The notes under the pieces: generated by a model
The model's input: only the letters and a program-made list of their open reading frames with translations
What the model was told of the DNA's origin: nothing
The model's database searches: none
Shown: piece after piece, positions 34,561 to 45,800 of the stretch
Position numbering within the stretch: the stretch's first letter is position 1
How the letters are laid out: each line of letters opens with the position of its first letter
Source of the DNA: CAWATZ01 sp963784995
GTDB lineage: Bacteria > Planctomycetota > Planctomycetia > Gemmatales > Gemmataceae
Direction: 5' to 3'
Length of the DNA stretch: 64,000 bases
Assembly: GCA_963784995.1 (NCBI GenBank)
Contig: CAWATZ010000006.1
Coordinates: 682,001-746,000, forward strand
Program-made: the position numbers and the translations under genes

Positions 34561-36809
34561 ATGAACGATGAGGCCGGCTTTCTCCAGGCGCTCGCGGACA
34601 ACCCGAGCGATCAGACCTTGCTGCTGATCTTCGCCGACTGGCTGGAGGAGCGCGGCGATCCGCGCGGCGGCTGGATTCGCGATCCCACCCTGCGCCGCTG
34701 GATGGGGCCGAAGCTCGACAGCCCGATCCCGGCCCTGAGCGAGGCGCTGTGCGCGGGAAAAAGGTCATCGAAATCCGCCAGGCCTTCGCCCGGATTGGCG
34801 CCCCGGCGGTCCCGGCGCTGGTCGAGCTGCTCCGGCACACGGATGCGCTGGTCCGGGACCAGGCCATCCGGTGCTTGCGGAAGATTGGCCGGCCGGCCCG
34901 CGAGGCCCTGCCGCAACTGCTGCTGGCCCTCAAGGACGACGACGGCAACGTCCGCGAGAACGCCTCCAAGGCGATCCGTGACCTCGGAGTCAAGGAAGGG
35001 ACGCAGACCGACTCGCTCCGCGATGCCCTGGCCGATCCGCATCATGGGGTCCGGCAATACGCGGGCCAGGTCCTGGGCCGGATGCGTGCCGATCCGGCGG
35101 TTGCCGAGGAGCTGGCCGGGCGGCTGGACGACCCCGACCCCACCGTCCGGCGCGAGGCGGTCGAGTCCCTGGGCAACCTGAAGGCCCAGTCGGTACTGGC
35201 TCCCCTGTGCCGGGCCCTGAAAGATCCGGAGGAAGAGGTCCGCGCGGCGGCGGCGCAGCAACTCGAGCGCATCATCGGCCAGGGGATGGTGGAGGCGCTG
35301 GACCCTCTCCGCGAGGTCCTTGGCGATTCCTCAGTCCGGGTACTCTGGCCGGCCATGCGCGCCCTGGCGCGACTGAAGCAAGAGGCCGCCCCGGCCGCTC
35401 CCGAACTGCTGAAGCTGCTGCGGTGCCCCAATCCCGACCTGCGAGACGAAGCGGCCAAGACTCTCGGGGAGATCCAGGCGCAGACGCCGGAAGTCCTCCA
35501 GGGGCTGGAGCAGGCCACGGGCGACGTGGAGCAGAGGGTGGGCCTGGCGGCTGTGGAAGCCCTGGGGAATTGGCCCCGGCTTCCCGTGGCAACGGCCGAG
35601 GCACTGCGGAACTTCCACAACAGACTGGGAACGGACTGGTCCTGGCAGCGAGCAAGGGTGCTGGCCGTGTTCGGCCGGCTGGAGCGACCAACCCCTGAAG
35701 TGCTGGCTTTGCTTCGCGGCCAGCTGCGGAGAGGGGGTTACGATGAGGTCAGCGGTGCAGCGCTGGCCATTGGAAGGCTGGGCACTGCGGCCTCGGCAGC
35801 GATTCCGGACCTGGTCCATGCCTCGGAGAGGTTTCCGAGTTGCGAGATGACGGCGGAAGCTCTTGCCCGGATGGGGCCGGAAGGAATCACCCGACTGGCC
35901 CAGCTGCTGAGCAGGCCCGATTGGGAAAGGCGCGTCGCTGCCCGCGGTCTGCGGCAGGCGGGGCCGGAAGCAATTGTCGCTCTGCCCGGGTTGCGGTACT
36001 ATCTCCACCAATCGCCCCCCGGGATCAGCCTGGAACTCGTCAGGACCATCCGGGCGATCGGCCCGCAGGCCACCGACGCCATCGGGGACCTTCTTCAGTT
36101 GCTGCGGGAGCAAACCCTGCCGGAGTTGCAAGAGGAAGTGGTCGAAACCCTGAAGCAGTTCGGCCCCGCCCTCGTTCCCTTCCTGCCGCAGCTGGTCGAG
36201 ATGCTGCGTGATTCCAGTTGTTCAGGGGGGCATGCCAGCGTTGTCCGTCTCCTGGTCATGCTGCACGAACACACCGCGGACGTGCTGGAGCCGTTGCGGA
36301 AAGCGCTGCGTGGGGCTGTCGAGAAAACCAGGGACAGCAATACGACCCGGAGCAACAAAAAAGCGACCCGGCGTCAGGCCGTCGAGGGGCTCGGCCGCCT
36401 GGGGACCGCCGCGGTTGGGGCCGTGCCGGAGCTGGTTCCTCTGCTGCTCGACAACGATGCGGACATCCGGCGGGAAACGGCCGTCGCACTGGGGAAGATG
36501 CGTGCCAGCGGTGCGGTTGCCGAGCTGCGCCGCGCTCTGCGGGACCGCGAGGAGGCGGTCCGCGCCTGCGCCGCGGAGGCGTTGGGACTGATCGGCGACA
36601 CGGGACGCGAGGTGGTGGTCGATCTGGTGGATCTGCTGCAAGACGCGGTCGGCCGGGTCCGCCGCGAGGCCGCGCGGGCCCTGGGCCGATCTTCGGTCAA
36701 GACGGCAACGGTGCTGGCCGCCTTGCGGCAAGCGCAGCGGGATCCGGAGAAGGCGGTCGCCGCCGAGGCCAGCGCCGCCCTGAAGCGGCTGGGGCAAAGC
36801 CAGGAGTAA
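34561..36809 (+). CDS. TIGR02996-domain HEAT-repeat protein (frameshifted)
   Basis: The ATG at 34561 begins a planctomycete TIGR02996 domain, MNDEAGFLQALADNPSDQTL then LLIFADWLEERGDPRGGWIR, found repeatedly in Gemmata-type genomes. A frame break near 34750 (one base lost or two gained) joins it to a long HEAT-repeat solenoid of about 680 residues: APAVPALVELLRHTDALVRD, EALPQLLLALKDDDGNVREN, and about 17 similar units to the end. It has no signal peptide or TM helix. HEAT proteins of this type are scaffolds. It directly follows the truncated pentapeptide gene and converges on the LTxxQ-repeat gene. Partner unknown. Confidence 0.75.
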
Positions 36810-36837
36810 CCGCTGCGCTTGTCTCGCAAATAGGAAC

Positions 36838-38555
36838 TCATCCCGGCGGCATGGGACCGGGACCACCAGGCCCGTTACCGGGGGCGAATCCCCGACGGAG
36901 ATTGCCTTCAAATGGCTTGCCGAGCAGGGCCTTGAGCTTCTCGTGCTGCCCTGCCGTAAACACGTCGTTCACCTTCTTGTCCGTGATTTCTCTGAGGGAA
37001 TTCAGTGCTTTCAAGTAATCGGCATCGCCGGGCCTCCTCCCTGGTTCCCCAACCCCGCCGAACCCCCTTCTGAAAGGTCGCAGTTCCTGCACGATCAGTC
37101 TTGTCGTCCCTTGGCGATCATTGTCCAGGCTCGTGATCTTGGCGATCTGATCTTGGCTCAGTTCAAGGTCCGTTTCCAACCTGCCCACCCGCAGGAGAAC
37201 GGAAAGTCCACCCCGATTGAGCTGCTGCAATTCGATTTGTCGAAAGCGGGCGAATTGCTTTGCATCAAGGACCCGGGCAATCGCCTTGTCCAGCGCTTCC
37301 CGGGCTTCTTCCAACTTTTTTGGAGCGTCCTCATCGCTCCAGCTGTCGCGATCCTTGAGGAGATCCGCCAACGTTGCGGTCAACTCGGGCACTTTCTTGA
37401 TCTGGTCCTCGGTCATCTTTAGTTCATCTTGAACCGGCTTCAGGGTCAGGTATCGCAGCGTAACTGGTCGGACGAATCCGACTAGAGGCCTCGGCGGCGA
37501 TAAGGGCCTGCGAGCGGGACCTACCTCGCCCTGGAACAGTGGACCAATCATCTCCCGGAGCTTTGCCTGCTGGTCAGCATCCAAGACGTTGGCCAACCGT
37601 TGGTGGGTTTCCTTCTTGTGGGCTTTCAAGCGCCTGGCGAGGGCTTCGGTGGATTCTCCAGTGAGGAACAAAGTAATCATGTCCTTGCGACGTTCTTCCT
37701 TAAGTAATCTGCATTTTTCCTGTTGCGCTGGCGATAGCTTCAAATCCGCGATGATCTCGTGCCGAACAAAGAGAATCGGTTCACCCTCTCCCCCGATCTG
37801 CAACTCGATCTGGCGCAGGCGGCTAATCTGAGCCGGATTGAGTAACTTCAATACGGCCTCGTTCGTTGTCCGGGTCACGACGGCCACGATCCTCTCCGAA
37901 TCCGGAGCACCCGCAAGCTGGGAAAGCCGAACGCCTCCTGCCACTTCTGCCAGAGTTCCGCGATTTGCTTCTGCTGCACCATGGTTAGCTTCAACTCGTC
38001 CTGCACCGAATTGGATAGGACGAACTGGAAGTTCACCGGCAAGGTCGTGAAGATGCTGACTTCGTGATTCAGGGCTCCGGCGAACTTCTCGCCAACCATT
38101 GTCTGCCACATTCTCTTTTGGGCGTCCGTCAACACGCTGACCAGGACGCTGCCTTCGTTGAGCGCTTTCTTCTGGTTCTCGGTCAGTTTCAACTCCTCGA
38201 CAATCTCAGGAATGGTGATCGCGAGAGGACTCTTCCCGAATTGCTGCAGGAGGATTTGCTTGAGGCGCATGATTTGACCCGCCTGGAGGGTTTCGGCGAG
38301 GGCCTTGTCAATCTCGGGTCCGGGGCCGCCCGGCCCCGCAGAGTTTGCGCGTCTCCAGATACCCTTGACCTGACCCAACTGGCCGGCAGAAACTTTCAAC
38401 TCGTTTTGCAGTTCCGGGGAAGCAATGATGTACGAGAGGCCGTAATACGTCAGGCGCGATCCTGACGCTGGCGGCGCAGCTGGCTGAGCATCCGCAGGCA
38501 ACGCGGGGAGGGCGAGCAGCACGCCCACGAGGAAGCAGCAAGCGAGGCGGTTCAT
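36838..38555 (-). CDS. Secreted LTxxQ-repeat (Spy/CpxP-like) protein, frameshifted
   Basis: A signal peptide is clear (LACCFLVGVLLALPALPADA), and GGAG precedes the ATG at 38555. The mature protein has six related helical units. Each starts with an ELKLTxxQ-like motif (LKVSAGQ, LKLTENQ, LKLTMVQ, LKLSPAQ, LKMTEDQ, LELSQDQ). They end alternately in RLRQIELQ-type or GKPF/GPLF-type motifs, so the protein is a threefold repeat of a two-unit module. LTxxQ motifs define the periplasmic chaperones Spy and CpxP. The last residues are Gly/Pro-rich. A frame break near 37928 separates the first third from the rest. A periplasmic chaperone or stress role is inferred only. Confidence 0.7.
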
Positions 38556-38731
38556 TGGTGGCGTCTCCTGGACAACGGTTGAGGGTGGAGCGAACAGGAA
38601 CTCCCTTCCACAAGAAAGCAAGATGCCACCTGGCCTTGCCGATTGCAAGACATTTCCCGAAAAACGCGAATACCGGTCTGAGCGCGCCCGATTTCCGTTG
38701 CCGCCACGCTTCTCTCCTCAGGAGGCCGACG

Positions 38732-39298
38732 ATGGCCGACGAAGCCCGCGTCCCGACTCTACCCTGGGAGCGCTACCGCGCCTACCTGCACCTGCTGGCC
38801 CGGCTCCAGTTGCCGGCCCGGCTGCGGGTCAAGTTCGACTCGTCCGACCTGGTCCAGCAAACGCTGCTGGAGGCCTACCGGGCGGCGGATCGGCTGGCGG
38901 GCATGGCGGAGCCGGCCCGGGCCGCGTTTTTGCGGCGGGTGCTGGCCAACAACCTCGCCGACCTGGTGCGCCGCTATCGCACCGAGGCCCGCGACCTGGA
39001 CCGCGAGCGTCCGCTGGAGGCTCAGCTCCAGCAGTCGTCGGAGCGGCTTCTGGGGTTCCTGGCCGCGAGCGGGTCGTCTCCCAGCGAGCGCCGTGCCCGC
39101 GAAGAGGAACTGCTGACCCTGGCCGAGGCCCTGGCCCAGCTGCCCGAGGACCAGCGCCTGGCCGTGGAGATGAAGCACCTCGAAGGGGCGAGCGTGGCCG
39201 AGATTGCCTCGGCCCTGGGACGCACCGATACGGCCGTCGGCGGGCTCCTGCGCCGGGGATTGGCCCGGCTGCGGCAACTGATGCACCCAACGGGATGA
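38732..39298 (+). CDS. ECF-type RNA polymerase sigma factor
   Basis: The ATG at 38732 has AGGAGG 6 nt upstream. Region 2 shows KFDSSDLVQQTLLEAYRAAD and the following helix RAAFLRRVLANNLADLVRRY. A variable linker follows, then region 4 with ALAQLPEDQRLAVEMKHLEG and the recognition helix SVAEIASALGRTDTAVGGLL. At 188 residues it is typical of planctomycete ECF groups linked to protein kinases. It lies 7 nt upstream of a kinase-WD40 gene, so the two are almost certainly cotranscribed and may form one signalling unit in which the kinase replaces an anti-sigma factor. Confidence 0.9.
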   Translation: MADEARVPTLPWERYRAYLHLLARLQLPARLRVKFDSSDLVQQTLLEAYRAADRLAGMAEPARAAFLRRVLANNLADLVRRYRTEARDLDRERPLEAQLQQSSERLLGFLAASGSSPSERRAREEELLTLAEALAQLPEDQRLAVEMKHLEGASVAEIASALGRTDTAVGGLLRRGLARLRQLMHPTG

Positions 39299-39305
39299 CA
39301 CACTC

Positions 39306-42300
39306 ATGGACCGCGAACAACGGCTGGACGAGGTGATTACCGACTATCTCAAGGCAGTCGAGGCCGGTCAGCCGCCCGACGAGACGGCCTGGCTTCTGGC
39401 CCATCCCGACCTGGCGGACGACCTGCGGGCCTTCCTTGCCAGCCAGCGCAGCGTCGAGCGCGTGGCCGCTCCACTGCGAGCGCCTGCCCAACTTGCGGTC
39501 ACTCAGGCCGACCAGGCGACCCTGGCCCCGGGTGAAACCGCTCCTGCGGCACTGGGAACCGTGGGCTATTTCGGCGATTACGAGCTGCTGGAGGAGATCG
39601 CCCGGGGTGGCATGGGTGTGGTGTACAAGGCCCGACAGGTGAGCCTCAATCGGCTGGTGGCCCTGAAGATGATCCTGGCGGGGCAGCTTGCGACAGCGTT
39701 GGACGTGCAGCGCTTCCACCACGAGGCGGAGGCTGCTGCCAATCTCGACCATCCCAGCATCGTGCCCATCTACGAAGTCGGCGAACACGGCGGCCAGCAG
39801 TTCTTCTCCATGAAGCTGGTCGAAGGCGGCAGCCTGGCCGGGAAACTGGAGCATTACCGGGGTAACTTGCGGTCAGCAGTCGAGCTGTTGTCCCAGGTCG
39901 CTCGTGCGGTCCACTTCGCCCACCAGCGCGGCATCCTGCATCGGGACCTCAAGCCGGCCAACGTCCTGCTGGACAGCGACGGCCGGCCCTACGTCACCGA
40001 CTTCGGTCTGGCTCGCCGCTACGAAGACGACACCAAAGCCGGCCTGACGCAGACGGGTGCGATTGTCGGTACGCCGTCGTACATGGCACCGGAGCAGGCC
40101 CGGGCGGAGAAAGTGCTGACGGTGGCGGCGGACGTCTGGGCTCTGGGAGCGATCCTCTACGAAGTGCTGACCGGCAAGCCGCCGTTCCGGGCCGGCACGC
40201 CGCTGGACACTATCCTCCAGGTCCTGGAACGCGAGCCGGAGCCACCCTCCCGATTACAGCCGGGGATTCCGCGCGATCTGGAGACAATCTGCCTGAAGTG
40301 TCTGCAAAAAGACTCCGGCAAGCGCTACGCCTCGGCGGCCGAGCTGGCGGATGACCTGGAGCGCTGGCAGCGGGGTGAGCCGATCCAGGCCAGGCCGGTC
40401 GGCCGAGCGGAACGGGCCTGGCGCTGGTGCCGGCGCAATCCGGCCGTCGCCAGCCTGCTGGTCGCGGTAACCTTGTCCCTTGTGATTGGCGGGGCTGTCT
40501 CGGCGTGGCTTGCTGTGGTGGCCTCACATCGGGCCCAGCAGGCAGAGGAGAACGCCAGGCAGGCAAAGGCCGAAACCGAGCGGGCGAACAAGGAAAGCGA
40601 GCGGGCCGGCCAGAACGAGCGGGCTGCTCGCCAAAGTCAACGAGAGGCCCTCCACAACCTGTATCTCTCGCAGATGGGGCAGGCGCATCTGTCGTGGAAA
40701 GATGGGCAGGTCGGTCGCGTCCTGGACCTGCTCGACAGTCAGAAGCCGCAACGGCAGGGCCAGCCCGATTTCCGGGGCTTCGAGTACTACTACCTGCGCC
40801 GGCTCTGCCAGGCAGGGCAGACCATTCTGGTGCGTCAGCAGCAGCCGCTCCTGGCTGTGGCCACCAGTGCCGATGGCAAGATCGTGGCCTCGGCCGCGGG
40901 GCTCTTCCAACCGGCTGCTGATGGGTCAGCAGCACGCCCTCCAGGCGACCGCCGGCCAACCAGGCTGCAACTGTGGGATGCAGCGACAGGGAAGGAGCTG
41001 CGCTCGCTAAAAGGGTACGTGCCGTCGTTTTACCTGGGAAGTCTCGCCTGCAGCCCCGATGGCCAGTACGTGGCTTCGTTTGGTCAAGGGAGCCTCCTGG
41101 TCTGGGAAGCGCAGTCGGGAACGTTACGCTACGATTTCCCGGCCAAGGGCGCTGCTGTCAGGGGACGCCCCATTGGCAACGGAGTGGCGTTCAGTCCTGA
41201 CGGGCGCTTTGTCACGGCGGCAAGCGGCATGACTGTCCGCCGCTGGGACGTGCAAACCGGTCAGGAGACGTTGCCGGCATTCGAGGCTCACACGACCGAC
41301 CTGGCGTGCCTCACCTGCACTGCCGATGGGAACCGGATCGTGGCCGGCTCGGCGAACCAGCCAGGTCTTCTCCCGACGCCAACGGTCCTGGTCTGGGACG
41401 TCCAGACCCGCAAACGGGTGCAGACGTTCCAGCACCCCGGAGGCGTCGTCGCCGTGGCGGTCAGCCCGGATGGGAAAATGATCGCATCGGGCGGGGGTGC
41501 TTCACAGTTCGCTGGCGGAAGGGAATTCCGCGATTTCAGCGTCCGGGTCTGGGACGTTGAGAGCAACAAGGAGAAGTGGACGTTACGAGGTCACGCGAAC
41601 TTTGTCAGCAGTGTGGTCTTCACTCCTGACGGTCGCTTCTTGTTCAGTGGTTCGCTGGATGGAACCATCCGGGTGTGGGACCTGACCAGGGGAACGTTGG
41701 TCCGAACGCTGCTCGGGCACGAACTCGGTGTTGCCGGACTGGCCTTTCCCTCGGCCGGGCGGCGTCTGGTGTCTGCTGGAGGGGACGGGACGATCCGGCT
41801 CTGGGACTGGGATCGGGACCAGGAGGCACTGACGTTGACCGAACCGCTCGGCCCCGTTGCCAGCCTGGCTTTCCATCCGGACGGCCGGCACCTGGCATCC
41901 GCCGCCGCGGGTGTCAGTTTGTGGGACGTACCGGCGGGCAAGGTGGAGCGCACTTACCAGGAGTTCCTTGTTAACTTCAACGTGCTGGCGGTGGCATTCA
42001 GCTCCAACGGGGAGCGCCTGGCCACCGGGAGCGTGGCCGTCAAGGTCTGGGACACGGCCAGCGGCAAGAAGCTGTTCGGCAACGATCCCTCGCTTCTGGG
42101 TAAGGGAGGGAAAGGGAACGAGGACGTCGGCATGGTCTGGGGACTGACCTTCAGTCCCGATGGCAAACAGATTGCCTCGTGCGGCAGGGAGGTCAAGGTC
42201 CTGGACGCCAGCACGGGAAACAAGATCCGGAGTCTGGACAGCAAGCAAGCGCAGAACACCTTCAACGTCACTGTTGCCTACAGCCCGGATGGGAAGTATC

Positions 42301-42770
42301 TGGCGGGCGGCACGGGCCGTGTCGTGACACTCTGGGACGCTGCGAACGGCGAAGTCGTTCGCACACTTGGAGAGTTTCCGGACACGGTGCTGCGGGTGTC
42401 CTTCAGCAGCGACGGTCAGCGTCTGTTGGCCGCGAGTACCAGCACGGTGCAGGTCTGGGAGTTCCCTTCGGGCAACGAGCTGTCTCGGTTCCTCCTTGTC
42501 AGTACGCGCACGCCCACTGGGCATATCGTGGTCAGTCCCGGGAGGGTAGCGTTCAGTGCCGACGGTCAACGCCTGGCCATGGTCGGCGTCGGCTGGCCGC
42601 GAGTACCAGTCGGACTCTGGGACACGACGACCGGACAGCAAATCCTGTCGCTCAATGGCCCTGGGACTCAGGTGTTCTGCGTTGCCTTCAGCCCCGATGG
42701 CCACTGGCTCGCCGCGGGTGGAGTGGATGGGACGAAGGGAATCCTGCGCGTCTGGGACGCACGACCGTAA
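39306..42770 (+). CDS. Membrane Ser/Thr protein kinase with WD40 propeller (1)
   Basis: The 1154-residue protein has an N-terminal helical region of about 80 residues (RLDEVITDYLKAVEAGQPPD), a PknB-type kinase domain (EEIARGGMGVVYKARQVSLN, VALKMI, HRDLKPANVLLD, DFGLARR, GTPSYMAPEQARAE) and a TM helix near residue 390 (SLLVAVTLSLVIGGAVSAWL). A short coiled coil of Glu/Arg/Ala repeats follows, then some twelve or more WD40 blades (WDVQTGQE, SPDGRFVTAAS and similar) to the end. The propeller is expected outside the inner membrane as the sensor. All kinase motifs are intact. It shares an operon with the ECF sigma factor and has a close paralog immediately downstream. Confidence 0.92.
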   Translation: MDREQRLDEVITDYLKAVEAGQPPDETAWLLAHPDLADDLRAFLASQRSVERVAAPLRAPAQLAVTQADQATLAPGETAPAALGTVGYFGDYELLEEIARGGMGVVYKARQVSLNRLVALKMILAGQLATALDVQRFHHEAEAAANLDHPSIVPIYEVGEHGGQQFFSMKLVEGGSLAGKLEHYRGNLRSAVELLSQVARAVHFAHQRGILHRDLKPANVLLDSDGRPYVTDFGLARRYEDDTKAGLTQTGAIVGTPSYMAPEQARAEKVLTVAADVWALGAILYEVLTGKPPFRAGTPLDTILQVLEREPEPPSRLQPGIPRDLETICLKCLQKDSGKRYASAAELADDLERWQRGEPIQARPVGRAERAWRWCRRNPAVASLLVAVTLSLVIGGAVSAWLAVVASHRAQQAEENARQAKAETERANKESERAGQNERAARQSQREALHNLYLSQMGQAHLSWKDGQVGRVLDLLDSQKPQRQGQPDFRGFEYYYLRRLCQAGQTILVRQQQPLLAVATSADGKIVASAAGLFQPAADGSAARPPGDRRPTRLQLWDAATGKELRSLKGYVPSFYLGSLACSPDGQYVASFGQGSLLVWEAQSGTLRYDFPAKGAAVRGRPIGNGVAFSPDGRFVTAASGMTVRRWDVQTGQETLPAFEAHTTDLACLTCTADGNRIVAGSANQPGLLPTPTVLVWDVQTRKRVQTFQHPGGVVAVAVSPDGKMIASGGGASQFAGGREFRDFSVRVWDVESNKEKWTLRGHANFVSSVVFTPDGRFLFSGSLDGTIRVWDLTRGTLVRTLLGHELGVAGLAFPSAGRRLVSAGGDGTIRLWDWDRDQEALTLTEPLGPVASLAFHPDGRHLASAAAGVSLWDVPAGKVERTYQEFLVNFNVLAVAFSSNGERLATGSVAVKVWDTASGKKLFGNDPSLLGKGGKGNEDVGMVWGLTFSPDGKQIASCGREVKVLDASTGNKIRSLDSKQAQNTFNVTVAYSPDGKYLAGGTGRVVTLWDAANGEVVRTLGEFPDTVLRVSFSSDGQRLLAASTSTVQVWEFPSGNELSRFLLVSTRTPTGHIVVSPGRVAFSADGQRLAMVGVGWPRVPVGLWDTTTGQQILSLNGPGTQVFCVAFSPDGHWLAAGGVDGTKGILRVWDARP

Positions 42771-42774
42771 GGTT

Positions 42775-42846
42775 GGTTAGCCGCGACGCGCAGCGGAGCG
42801 CGTTGGACGGTCGCCCAACGCGCTCCGCTGCGCGTCGCGGCTAACC
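42775..42846. repeat. Perfect 32-bp inverted repeat between the paralogous kinases (family A)
   Basis: Arms 42775-42806 (GGTTAGCCGCGACGCGCAGC...) and 42815-42846 are exact reverse complements with an 8-nt loop. It begins 5 nt after the first kinase stop and ends 19 nt before the second kinase start. It shares its outer sequence with the elements at 3986-4098 and 19938-20016. Confidence 0.92.
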
Positions 42847-42865
42847 AGGAAGGGATGACACAAAC

Positions 42866-45800
42866 ATGGACCGCGAACAACGGCTGGACGAGGTGATTAC
42901 CGACTATCTCAAGGCAGTTGAGGCCGGTCAGCCGCCCAACGAGACGGCCTGGCTTCTGGCCCATCCCGACCTGGCCGACGACCTGCGGGCGTTCCTCGCC
43001 AGTCAGCGCAGCGTCGAGCGCGTGGCCGCTCCCCTGCGAGCGCCAGCTCCACCCGCGGTCACTCAGGCCGACCAGGCGACCCTGGCTCCCGGCGAGGCAA
43101 TCCGTTCTGCGCTGGGAATCGTGGGCTATTTCGGCGATTACGAGCTGCTGGAGGAGATCGCCCGGGGCGGGATGGGTGTGGTGTACAAGGCGCGGCAGGT
43201 CAGCCTCAATCGCCTGGTGGCCCTCAAGATGATCCTGGCGGGACAGCTGGCCACCACGCTGGACGTACAGCGTTTCCGGTACGAGGCGGAGGCGGCCGCC
43301 AATCTCGATCATTCCAGCATTGTGCCGATTTACGAAGTCGGCGAACACGGCGGCCAGCAGTTCTTCTCCATGAAGCTGGTCGAGGGCGGCAGCCTGGCCG
43401 GACGGCTGGAGCATTACCGGGGCAACTTGCGGCAAGCGGTCGATCTGCTGTCCCGTGTTGCCCGGGCGGTCCACTTTGCCCATCAGCGCGGCATCCTGCA
43501 TCGCGATCTCAAGCCAGCCAACATCCTGCTGGACGGCGAAGGCCGGCCCTACGTCACCGACTTCGGCCTGGCACGCCGTTTTGAGGGCGACAACAAGGCC
43601 GGGCTGACGCAAACGGGCGCCATCGTCGGCACGCCGTCGTACATGGCACCGGAGCAGGCCCGGGCCGAGAAAGTGCTGACGGTGGCCGCGGACGTCTGGC
43701 GCTGGGGGCGATCCTCTACGAAATGCTGACCGGCAAGCCGCCGTTCCGGGCCGGCACGCCGCTGGATACCATCCTGCAAGTGCTGGAGCGCGAGCCGGAG
43801 CCGCCATCGCGCCTCCAGCCCGGGATACCGCGTGATCTGGAGACAATCTGCCTGAAGTGTCTGCAAAAAGACTCCGGCAAGCGCTACGGCTCGGCGACCG
43901 AGCTGGCGGACGACCTGGACCGCTACCGGGAGGGCCGGCCCATCCTGGCCCGGCCGGTCGGCACCTGGGAACGGGCCTGGCGCTGGTGCCGCCGCAACCC
44001 GGCCGTGGCCGCCCTGAGCGCCGTGGCGGCGGTGTGCTTCCTGGGAGGCGGGATCGCGTCGCTCCTGTTCGGCCTGCACGCCAATCGGCGGGCCAACGAA
44101 GCCATCCAGGCCAACGCCGCCAAGGACAATGCCCTGATCCACAGCGATGGTCTGCGCCTGCTGGCGCGCTCCGAGGTGGAGCGGCCGCGCGATCCGGTGC
44201 TGGGCCTGCTGCTGGCCATCGAGGGTGGCGAGCGCGGCCGGCCGCGCGATCTCCAGCACAACAATACCCTGCTGGCGTCCATCTTCGCCTGCAAGGAACG
44301 GCGGACCTTCGACGGCGAGCGGGTGCTGGACGCTCTTCGTGACAGGCCGCGCTCCGTCAACGACCATATTTGCTTCCGCCACGCGGAGCTGAGCGACGAT
44401 GGCCGGCGGTTGCTGACCGTGGCGGACACGACGGGCCTGGAGAAGATCGGGGGGAACGTCCTGCAGGTCTGGGACACGGACACCGGCCGACTGCGAACGG
44501 TGATCCACGTCCCGGTGCTGGACTTCGAGACAGCGCGCCTCAGCCCGGATGGCGAGCGGATCGTCACGACCATTCGATCATGGAGCCATGCAAAGTATGC
44601 CGATGGTAAGATGCGCGTCTTCACCCAGAGGGCGGTCCGGGTCTGGGACGCGGCCACCGGCAAGGAAGTCGCCGTGCTGCGTGGGCACGGCCTGCGCGTC
44701 GTCAGCGCCGTCTTCAGCCCGGACAGCAAGCGCATCGTCACCGCGTCGTGGGACCAGACGGCCCGGGTCTGGGATGCCGCCACCGGCAAGCTGCTGGCCC
44801 TGATCAAGGCGGAGCCGTTTCCGCTGAAGTGGGCCCGGTTCACACCCGATGGCCAGCGGGTGCTGACTTTCTCACTGGACGCCGACATTCGAGGAATCGC
44901 GGAGAGAGGCGACGTGCCCGGGGCGATCGTTGACGCCGCGCTGCCGGAGGTCGGTATCCAACAGATCCTCGGTGGCTCGGCCAGCTCGTTTGAGCCGGGG
45001 GGATCCTGGGGGACACACAAGGGCGACGCCCCGCCGCGGTTGTGGGATGCGAGCACGGGCCAGCACATCGCCACGCTTGGCCAGGGTCCGGAGGTCAAGG
45101 ATCAGACGACCGCCGCCGCCGTCAGCCCTGATGGCAGCCTGATCGTCACCGGGTTCTACTGGGGAGACTACACGAATGCGATGATTCGCAAGCTGTTCCT
45201 CTGGGACGGGAAGACGGGCAAGTCGCTGGGCCAGGTTGGTCGGATTTTCGAGCTGCACCTGACCGAACGGGTGGAGACGCTGCAATTCAGCGCCGACGGC
45301 AAACGGCTCCTGGTCGTTTACGGCAAGTCGGCCCAACTCTCTTGGGATCGACGCATCTGGCAGGTCGTGGAGGTCATTGACGTGCCGAGCAAACGAGTCG
45401 TTGCTCAGCGCATCCTGACGGTCGAGAAACGAATGGGCCGCAAGGAACACGAGACGGAGATGAAGGTCCGGCACGCGGAGCTGTCGCCCGATGGCCGGCA
45501 AGTGCTGCTGCTGCTCGGCGACAACTGGAAGCTGCGCGATCGCCGCTGGACCATCTGGTTTGACGATCAGTCGGGCAAGCCCTCGCTGCAAGAGGGACTC
45601 GATCCGGTGGTTCACCTCTGGGACGTGGAACGCGACGAGATGACGCAGCTGGTCGGCCACGGTAACGACGCCGTGACGGCCCACTACAGCCGGGATGGAC
45701 TGGCCATTGTCACCGCGGCGGTGGACGGCACCGCGAAGCTGTGGGACGCGCACGGCGGTCGGGGAGCGGTGACGGTCCTGAACGCGGGCGGGGACGGCCT

